Source of the DNA: Candidatus Nanopelagicales bacterium
GTDB taxonomy: Bacteria; Actinomycetota; Actinomycetes; S36-B12; UBA10799
Assembly (NCBI GenBank): GCA_030699055.1
Contig: JAUYKX010000305.1
Span: forward strand, 1-10,762
Length of the DNA: 10,762 nucleotides
Reading direction: 5' to 3'
In this document: positions 5,804-10,762 of the stretch, in pieces
How positions within the stretch are numbered: the first letter of the stretch is position 1
Layout of the letters: every line of letters begins with the position of its first letter
Translations under genes and position numbers: made by a program
Notes under the pieces: generated by a model
Databases searched by the model: none
What the model was told of the DNA's origin: nothing
Seen by the model: the letters and a program-made list of their open reading frames with translations, nothing else

Positions 5804-8800
5804 ATGAACGATTTTCACGCGGGTGATTCACGCCCGGAAACAGAGGCATCCCGGCCAGTCGGGCGGGTCGATTTCAGCGAGCAGTTGGGTAAACGCGTTC
5901 TGGTCGCCGACGGGGCAATGGGAACGATGCTGCAGGATCACGATCTTGCGATTGCCGATTTCGACGGTCACGAAGGCTGCAACGAGATCCTGAACGTCAC
6001 CCGACCCGACGTCGTGCGAGCGGTCCATGAGGCGTATCTGGCCGTCGGCGTCGACTGCATCGAAACGAATACGTTTGGTGCCAACTGGTCGAATCTTGGC
6101 GAATACGGCATCGCCGATCGGGTAACTGAACTGGCCGAAGCTGGCGCCCGGGTTGCGCGTGAGGCCGCCGACGCCTGGTCGAAGCCGGACAAGCCGCGAT
6201 TCGTGCTCGGATCGGTCGGCCCGGGAACCAAGCTGCCAACGCTGGGTCACGTCCCGTTCTCCACCCTGCGTGAGACCTATCAGAGACAAGCCGAGGGGTT
6301 GATCGAAGGGGGCGCGGACGCCATCCTCGTTGAGACCGTTCAGGACATCTTGCAGGGCAAGGCGGCGCTGATCGGCGCTCGCCGGGCGATGAACGCGCTT
6401 GGTCGCGACGTACCCCTGATGATCAGCGTGACCGTCGAAACAACGGGCACGATGCTGGTCGGTACCGAGACTCTGGCCGCTTTGACCGCACTGGAGGACC
6501 TGGGCATCGCCGCCATCGGGCTCAACTGCGCCACCGGACCTGCGGAGATGAGTGAACACCTGCGGGTGCTGGCTGACAACGCTCGGATTCAGCTTTCGGT
6601 CATGCCCAACGCCGGGCTGCCGGAACTGACCGCCGATGGTGCTAGATACCCGCTAGGTCCCGAGGAACTCGCCCGGTCACTCAGCGGCTTCGTGAGCGAC
6701 TTCGGCGTAGCTCTGGTGGGTGGTTGCTGCGGAACCACCCCCGAGCACCTGGCGGCCGTCGTGGCGGCGGTCCAGGGCACAACCGTCCCGCAGCGGAACG
6801 CGCATCCGGAGCCGTCCGTTTCGTCCGTCTACCAAGCGGTGACCTTGCGCCAGGACGCTTCGTTCCTGTCGATCGGAGAACGCACGAACGCCAACGGATC
6901 GTTGGCGTTCCGGCAGGCGCTGGTTGCCGACGATTTGGACCGCTGTGTCGACATCGCTCGCGGGCAACAACGTGACGGTGCCCACGTACTGGATCTGTGC
7001 ATCGACTATGTCGGTCGGGACGGAGTGGCCGACATGACCGCCGTGGCTTCCCGTCTGGCCACCGCCACGGCGCTGCCAATCGTGTTGGACTCCACCGAAC
7101 CCGCGGTCATCGAGGCCGGCCTGGAAGCCCTGGGTGGCCGGTGCATAGTCAATTCGGTCAACTACGAGGATGGCGACGGCCCGGAGTCCCGAATCAACCG
7201 AATCATGCCGTTGGTGAAGGAGCACGGGGCGGCGGTAGTCGCCCTGACCATCGATGAGGAGGGTCAGGCTCGCGATGCCGATTGGAAAGTCCGCGTCGCC
7301 TCGCGCCTGATCGGGGAACTGACTGGCCGATGGGGATTGCGACTGGGAGACATCCTGGTTGACACGCTGACGTTCCCCATCGCCACGGGCCAGGACGAGA
7401 CCCGCCGCGACGGGATCGAGACCATCGAGGCGATCAAGCGGATCAAAGCCGAGTACCCCGAGGTGAACACGACTCTCGGCATCTCGAACGTGTCCTTCGG
7501 ACTGAACCCGGCTGCCCGGCAGGTGCTCAATTCCGTGTTCCTCACCGAGTGTCGGCAGGCTGGCTTGGACTCGGCCATTGTTCATGCGTCGAAGATCCTT
7601 CCGACGTCCCGCATTTCGGCCGAGCAACAGCAGGCGGCGCTGGATCTCATTTACGATCGGCGCACATTCCGGCCGGACGGCAGTGTCGATCACGATCCGT
7701 TGCGCGTGTTTCTGGACCTGTTCGCCGATGCCGAAGCGGTGCATCTCGGGTCCGATTCCGCCAGCCTGGCCGATCTGCCGTTGTTCGAGCGTCTGGGTCA
7801 GCGGGTGATCGACGGTGAACGCAACGGCTTGGAAGCGGATCTGGACGAGGCTTTGGCGGAACGCAGTGCCTTGGAGATCGTCAATGAGGTGTTGCTAAAT
7901 GCGATGCGCACCGTGGGAGAGCGTTTCGGTTCGGGTCAGATGCAGCTTCCATTTGTGCTGCAGAGCGCGGAAGTGATGAAGGTTGCGGTCGCGCATCTGG
8001 AACCGCACATGGAACGCGCTGATGTGGGCGGCAGGGGTCGGATGGTGCTGGCCACGGTCAAAGGCGACGTTCATGACATCGGCAAGAACCTGGTCGACAT
8101 CATCTTGACCAACAACGGCTACGAAGTGGTGAATCTGGGCATCAAACAGGGCATCAACGCCATTCTGGCGGCGGCGGAAGAAGCGCGAGCGGATGCGATC
8201 GGAATGTCCGGGCTGTTGGTCAAGTCGACCGTGATCATGAAGGACAACCTGCTGGAGATGAACCGCCGCGGGGTGGCCGAGCAATGGCCGGTTCTGCTCG
8301 GGGGAGCAGCGCTAACCCGGCCCTTCGTTGAGCACGATCTGGCGGAGGTGTTCGACGGCCAGGTTCGCTATGCCCGTGACGCCTTTGACGGACTTCATTT
8401 GATGGACAAGATCATGGCGATCAAGCGGGGTGAACCGGGGGCGGAACTTCCCGCCGCGCGGTCCCGCAGGGTGCGGCGAAGGTCTGCTAGCGGCGATGTG
8501 AGCGGAGGTGTTGGCGGTGCCGCCGGAGTCGCGGGTGAGTCGGGCGGCGGCTTAGCGGATGTGCGATCGAGCGTGGCCCCGGCCGCCAGCATCCCGGTTC
8601 CGCCGTTCTGGGGAACCCGGGTCGTCAAGGGCATTTCCCTGGCCGACTACGCGTCATTTCTGGACGAGCGCGCCCTGTTTCGCGGGCAATGGGGTTTGAA
8701 GCCTTCTCGCGATCCGGAGACGTCTTACGAGGATTTGATCGAGACGGAGGGTCGAGCCCGACTCAGGTACTGGTTGGACCGGCTTCGGACTGAATCGATC

Positions 8801-9412
8801 ATGAACCCGGCGGTGGTTTACGGATTTTTCCCGGCCTGGTCCGAGGATGACCGGCTGATCGTGGCAGATCCGGAGCTCTTCGCGGCCAAAGGGGAGTTGC
8901 ACCCGGTCGCCGAGTTCTCCTTTCCACGACAGACTCGTGGTCGGCACCTGTGTTTGGCCGATTTCGTGCGCTCGATCGACGATCTGGAGCCGGGTCAGGC
9001 TGATGTGCTGGCCCTCCAGGTCGTGACCATGGGGTCACGCGTATCGGAGGTGACCGCCGAGTTGTTCGCGGCCAACAGCTACCGCGATTACGTGGAACTT
9101 CACGGTCTGTCCGTTCAACTGGCCGAAGCCCTTGCCGAGTACTGGCATACCCGCGTTCGGACCGAACTGGGCATCGGCCAGACCGACGCCCCGAACATCG
9201 AGGGGATTCTCAAACAGGGCTACCAAGGGGAGCGTTACTCATTCGGCTATCCCGCGTGTCCTGACCTCGGACAACAGGTGATGCTCGTCGACCTGCTCAA
9301 ACCCGAGCGGATCGGCGTCTCGTTGTCCGAGTCTCACCAGCTTCACCCCGAGCAGTCGACATCCGCTTTGATCTTTCACCATCCGGAGGCGATCTACTTC
9401 AGGGCCACCTGA
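5804..9412 (+). CDS. metH: Cobalamin-dependent methionine synthase
   Basis: Transfers the methyl group of 5-methyltetrahydrofolate to homocysteine through bound cobalamin, making methionine. All four modules are present in the usual order over 1202 aa (E. coli MetH is 1227). The homocysteine domain (about 20-330) begins with DGAMGTML and has zinc ligands C242, C308 and C309 (in NCATGP and GGCCGTT). The folate domain starts about 354 with GERTNANGS. The cobalamin cap and binding domain carry DVHDIGKN with the cobalt-ligand H757 (E. coli H759). The C-terminal AdoMet activation domain (about 930-1200) has RYSFGYPACPDL (R1144, Y1149). A Gly/Ala/Ser-rich, Arg-bordered linker (about 880-930) joins the last two modules. 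The ATG at 5804 has only a weak TAGGG ten bases upstream, so leaderless translation is possible. The activation domain implies reductive reactivation by a flavodoxin-type or equivalent partner, not encoded here. The HAD gene 48 bases downstream is likely co-transcribed. Confidence 0.97.
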   Translation: MNDFHAGDSRPETEASRPVGRVDFSEQLGKRVLVADGAMGTMLQDHDLAIADFDGHEGCNEILNVTRPDVVRAVHEAYLAVGVDCIETNTFGANWSNLGEYGIADRVTELAEAGARVAREAADAWSKPDKPRFVLGSVGPGTKLPTLGHVPFSTLRETYQRQAEGLIEGGADAILVETVQDILQGKAALIGARRAMNALGRDVPLMISVTVETTGTMLVGTETLAALTALEDLGIAAIGLNCATGPAEMSEHLRVLADNARIQLSVMPNAGLPELTADGARYPLGPEELARSLSGFVSDFGVALVGGCCGTTPEHLAAVVAAVQGTTVPQRNAHPEPSVSSVYQAVTLRQDASFLSIGERTNANGSLAFRQALVADDLDRCVDIARGQQRDGAHVLDLCIDYVGRDGVADMTAVASRLATATALPIVLDSTEPAVIEAGLEALGGRCIVNSVNYEDGDGPESRINRIMPLVKEHGAAVVALTIDEEGQARDADWKVRVASRLIGELTGRWGLRLGDILVDTLTFPIATGQDETRRDGIETIEAIKRIKAEYPEVNTTLGISNVSFGLNPAARQVLNSVFLTECRQAGLDSAIVHASKILPTSRISAEQQQAALDLIYDRRTFRPDGSVDHDPLRVFLDLFADAEAVHLGSDSASLADLPLFERLGQRVIDGERNGLEADLDEALAERSALEIVNEVLLNAMRTVGERFGSGQMQLPFVLQSAEVMKVAVAHLEPHMERADVGGRGRMVLATVKGDVHDIGKNLVDIILTNNGYEVVNLGIKQGINAILAAAEEARADAIGMSGLLVKSTVIMKDNLLEMNRRGVAEQWPVLLGGAALTRPFVEHDLAEVFDGQVRYARDAFDGLHLMDKIMAIKRGEPGAELPAARSRRVRRRSASGDVSGGVGGAAGVAGESGGGLADVRSSVAPAASIPVPPFWGTRVVKGISLADYASFLDERALFRGQWGLKPSRDPETSYEDLIETEGRARLRYWLDRLRTESIMNPAVVYGFFPAWSEDDRLIVADPELFAAKGELHPVAEFSFPRQTRGRHLCLADFVRSIDDLEPGQADVLALQVVTMGSRVSEVTAELFAANSYRDYVELHGLSVQLAEALAEYWHTRVRTELGIGQTDAPNIEGILKQGYQGERYSFGYPACPDLGQQVMLVDLLKPERIGVSLSESHQLHPEQSTSALIFHHPEAIYFRAT

Positions 9413-9413
9413 G

Positions 9414-9423
9414 TTACCGGTAA
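9414..9423. promoter_or_regulatory. 10-bp perfect palindrome after metH
   Basis: TTACCGGTAA begins two bases after the metH stop. It is a perfect palindrome in the 48-base metH-HAD gap. It may be a binding site or chance. Confidence 0.3.
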
Positions 9424-9431
9424 TCCGGGGG

Positions 9432-9453
9432 CTGCCAGCGGGTGCCGGCAGGA
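9432..9453 (+). promoter_or_regulatory. Hairpin overlapping the Shine-Dalgarno of the HAD gene
   Basis: CTGCCAGC (9432-9439) pairs with GCCGGCAG (9444-9451) around a GGGT tetraloop, with one A-C mismatch in eight pairs. Its 3' arm takes up the first two bases of the SD-like AGGA (9450-9453), seven bases before the GTG at 9461. It could lower HAD translation relative to metH or act as a weak intra-operon attenuator. Confidence 0.4.
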
Positions 9454-9460
9454 TGACCAG

Positions 9461-10144
9461 GTGACTCAACTCGAAGCCGTGCTGTTCGACATGGATGGGA
9501 CCCTGGTCGACACCGAACCCCTGTGGTGTGAGTCGGAGACTCGCACCATGGCCAAGTTCGGGTATCCGTGGACCGAAAGCGACCGGCAGGCAACAGTGGG
9601 CGGTCCGATTGGTCGAGTTCTCGCCTACATGGAGCCGTTGGCCCAGGCCCCCGCTGACGAGATCCGGGCCGTGTTGGTCGCGGAGATTGAACAGCTGGTC
9701 GCTGAAAGACCGATCCTGGTTCAACCGGGGGTGAGGCAGCTCCACGGGGCAGTTCGCGATGCCGGGCTGCCCGTTGGTTTGGCCTCGAACTCCTGGCGGT
9801 CATTGATGGATGTTGTCCTGCGCAAGTGCGGGATGACGTTCGACGCCAGCGTCGCGGGGGACGAAAACTCGGCGAACAAGCCGAGCCCGGAACCTTACTT
9901 GCATTGGTGTCGACTTCTGGGTGTCAGCCCGCTCAGAAGTGTGGTCATCGAGGACTCGGAGATGGGTGTGCGGTCCGGGACTGCTGCGGGTTCGGCTCTG
10001 GTCGCCGTGCCCGAGATCGCCGACAAGCTGGCCCCCGCCCCGGGTCGATTGGTGGTTCGGTCCCTCGTCGGCGTCACGGTCGATGACTTGCGTGAGCTAA
10101 TGGCCTCGCACATTGAACGCGGGGCATCGACACCACAAGGATAA
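9461..10144 (+). CDS. HAD-superfamily hydrolase, beta-phosphoglucomutase-like (subfamily IA)
   Basis: A 227-aa cytosolic phosphatase or phosphomutase of the haloacid dehalogenase superfamily. All four catalytic motifs are intact: motif I FDMDGTLVDTE with nucleophile D10 and acid/base D12, motif II LASNS (S109/S111), motif III K140 in NKPSPEPYL, and motif IV IEDSEMG (E164, D165). A helical cap domain (about 18-85) lies between motifs I and II, as in the IA/PGMB group. The substrate cannot be read from sequence; small sugar or nucleotide phosphates are usual for the family. The start is GTG with AGGA (9450-9453) seven bases upstream. It follows metH by 48 bases on the same strand. I recall similar metH-HAD pairs in other actinobacteria, which would suggest an operon and possibly a damage-control or metabolite-repair phosphatase. 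The stop TAA lies inside the -10-like element of the next unit. Confidence 0.88.
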   Translation: MTQLEAVLFDMDGTLVDTEPLWCESETRTMAKFGYPWTESDRQATVGGPIGRVLAYMEPLAQAPADEIRAVLVAEIEQLVAERPILVQPGVRQLHGAVRDAGLPVGLASNSWRSLMDVVLRKCGMTFDASVAGDENSANKPSPEPYLHWCRLLGVSPLRSVVIEDSEMGVRSGTAAGSALVAVPEIADKLAPAPGRLVVRSLVGVTVDDLRELMASHIERGASTPQG

Positions 10145-10155
10145 TGTGTGCCACA
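10140..10155 (+). promoter_or_regulatory. Candidate promoter and operator of the toxin-antitoxin unit
   Basis: GATAAT (10140-10145) matches TATAAT at five of six positions and contains the HAD stop codon. It is followed directly by the nine-base palindrome TGTGCCACA (10147-10155) at the expected transcription start. The toxin ATG at 10164 would then have a leader of about 12 bases, consistent with its lack of a good SD. TTGAAC (10113-10118) is the nearest -35-like hexamer but at 21 bases is too far for a normal spacer. Confidence 0.35.
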
Positions 10156-10163
10156 ATAGGCCC

Positions 10164-10406
10164 ATGGACCAGCGGCCCGTGAACTTCCGCAAGTCAACCC
10201 GCAGGCACAGGATCGGACGGGTCCACGCGATCTACGTGATGAACACCTACCCGCCGGTCTACGAAACCCGCGACCGCCACTACTGGCTTGATCGCGATAC
10301 CCGTGGCCGACTGCTGGAAGTAATCGCCATATTCGAGCCACATCAAATCACTGTGATCCATGTGATGCCATACGCACTACGCGAGAAAGGAAACGACGAT
10401 GGCTAA
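10164..10406 (+). CDS. Putative BrnT/RelE-like toxin of a type II toxin-antitoxin module
   Basis: A small basic protein of 80 aa. It has an N-terminal basic stretch ending in HRIGR (H15, G18, R19), then alternating strand-like segments: AIYVMNT (22-28), HYWLDRD (39-45), RGRLLEVIAIF (47-57) and ITVIHVMP (62-69). This resembles the compact fold of BrnT and RelE-type ribonuclease toxins, in which a RGRLL-type strand and a final strand are common, but I recognise no defined catalytic set. Function is inferred mainly from size and partner. The frame is open back to a TTG at 10113 inside the HAD gene. I prefer the ATG at 10164 because the upstream codons lie in the HAD gene and promoter. It has only AGG (10158-10160) three bases upstream, so it may be poorly or leaderlessly translated. 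It overlaps the antitoxin by eight bases, implying translational coupling. Toxin-first order matches brnTA. Confidence 0.6.
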   Translation: MDQRPVNFRKSTRRHRIGRVHAIYVMNTYPPVYETRDRHYWLDRDTRGRLLEVIAIFEPHQITVIHVMPYALREKGNDDG

Positions 10407-10689
10407 ATACCGGACCGGAGAATACGTCGATCTTGACGAGCATGAAGTCTACGAAGCGGACGGGACACGCGTCACCGAAGCGCGCGCCGACGAGATCGTG
10501 GAGGAAGTCATAGCTGAAGTCCGCACGGCGGGCCGTCCGTCCCTGACCGGGCGCAGCAAGAAATCCCCACATATTTCCTTCCGCATCACCCCGGAAATCA
10601 AGAAGTTGGCCGAGGAACGGGCAGCACGCGAAGGAACGACAGTTTCACAACTCGCGCGAACCATATTCGAGCAATCACTGTCCGCCTGA
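10399..10689 (+). CDS. Ribbon-helix-helix (CopG/BrnA-like) antitoxin
   Basis: A 96-aa protein in two parts. The acidic N-terminal half (about 8-41, rich in E and D) is a likely toxin-binding region. A GRPSL hinge (45-49) leads to a C-terminal ribbon-helix-helix DNA-binding domain: strand SPHISFRIT (56-64), helix A (about 65-78) and helix B TVSQLARTIFEQSL (81-94). Antitoxins of this type bind DNA as dimers through the ribbon and usually repress their own operon, with the toxin as co-repressor. The start is ATG 10399 with AAAGGA (10386-10391) seven bases upstream, a far better ribosome binding site than that of the toxin, which would favour antitoxin excess. The start overlaps the toxin stop by eight bases. 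The RHH assignment is firm; the pairing as a toxin-antitoxin module is inference from gene order, size and overlap. Confidence 0.75.
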   Translation: MAKYRTGEYVDLDEHEVYEADGTRVTEARADEIVEEVIAEVRTAGRPSLTGRSKKSPHISFRITPEIKKLAEERAAREGTTVSQLARTIFEQSLSA

Positions 10690-10703
10690 AGAAGCGCTCC
10701 CAA

Positions 10704-10749
10704 CCTGCCTAACACCGTTCCTTTTCGTGGTAGCAGGTGGTAGTCCTGC
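10704..10749 (+). repeat. Alternating CCTGC/GCAGG arms after the antitoxin
   Basis: CCTGC (10704-10708), GCAGG (10733-10737) and CCTGC (10745-10749) allow two alternative stems: an upstream one with a 24-base loop and a downstream one with a seven-base loop (TGGTAGT). It may act as a terminator for the unit, but there is no U tract. The last 73 bases hold no gene that I can support. Confidence 0.25.
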
Positions 10750-10762
10750 CCCGGTGCCGCCC

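Noticed and set aside
6677..7744. 355-codon open frame on the minus strand opposite metH
   Set aside because: It is antisense to the MetH homocysteine and folate domains, its composition is Arg/Gln/His-rich, and it has no recognisable motif.
10113..10163. TTG start for the putative toxin inside the HAD gene
   Set aside because: It would place 17 unconserved codons across the HAD end and the promoter-like element. The ATG at 10164 fits the compact toxin size.
10690..10762. Possible tRNA or coding start at the right edge
   Set aside because: The repeated GCAGG/CCTGC arms do not fit a tRNA cloverleaf or T-loop, and no start codon with a ribosome binding site and sustained frame is visible.

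Overview
This is a high-GC window (roughly 60% or a little above, judged by eye) dominated by housekeeping metabolism. It looks like a chromosomal segment of an actinobacterium. The reasons are a short Zwf paired with a roughly 340-residue Gnd, a PAC2-family gene divergent from a cobalamin-dependent metH, an actinobacterial Pyridox_ox_2-type flavin-binding protein, GTG starts, and genes with weak or absent Shine-Dalgarno (SD) sequences. I see no tRNA, rRNA, insertion sequence, prophage or CRISPR array, and no gene-free stretch longer than about 125 bases.

Left part (1-4226), sugar phosphate metabolism: a 6-phosphogluconate dehydrogenase gene runs leftward off the edge of the window. It is divergent from glucose-6-phosphate dehydrogenase (zwf), which is followed by glucose-6-phosphate isomerase (pgi). 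Together they cover the glucose-6-phosphate branch point: Pgi towards glycolysis or gluconeogenesis, and Zwf plus Gnd for NAD(P)H and ribulose-5-phosphate. The lactonase (pgl) is not in the window. The 83-base divergent spacer carries a perfect 7-bp inverted repeat over a plausible zwf -35 box.

Middle (4227-5803): a long-stem hairpin lies between pgi and two leftward genes, a small split-barrel flavin-type protein (PPOX class) and a PAC2-family protein. The spacer before the small gene can form two mutually interlocking stems. PAC2 and metH are divergent. The 122-base spacer between them has hairpins but no cobalamin-riboswitch signature that I can recognise.

Right part (5804-10144): a full-length four-module MetH (1202 aa) is followed, after a 48-base spacer that can fold over the next ribosome binding site, by a HAD-superfamily phosphatase, probably co-transcribed.

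Right end (10145-10762): a compact two-gene unit resembles a type II toxin-antitoxin module. It has a small basic BrnT/RelE-like putative toxin and an overlapping ribbon-helix-helix antitoxin. Its promoter-like -10 element overlaps the HAD stop codon. This is the only clearly accessory part of the window and the most interesting one. I do not see strong evidence for an unprecedented system elsewhere.
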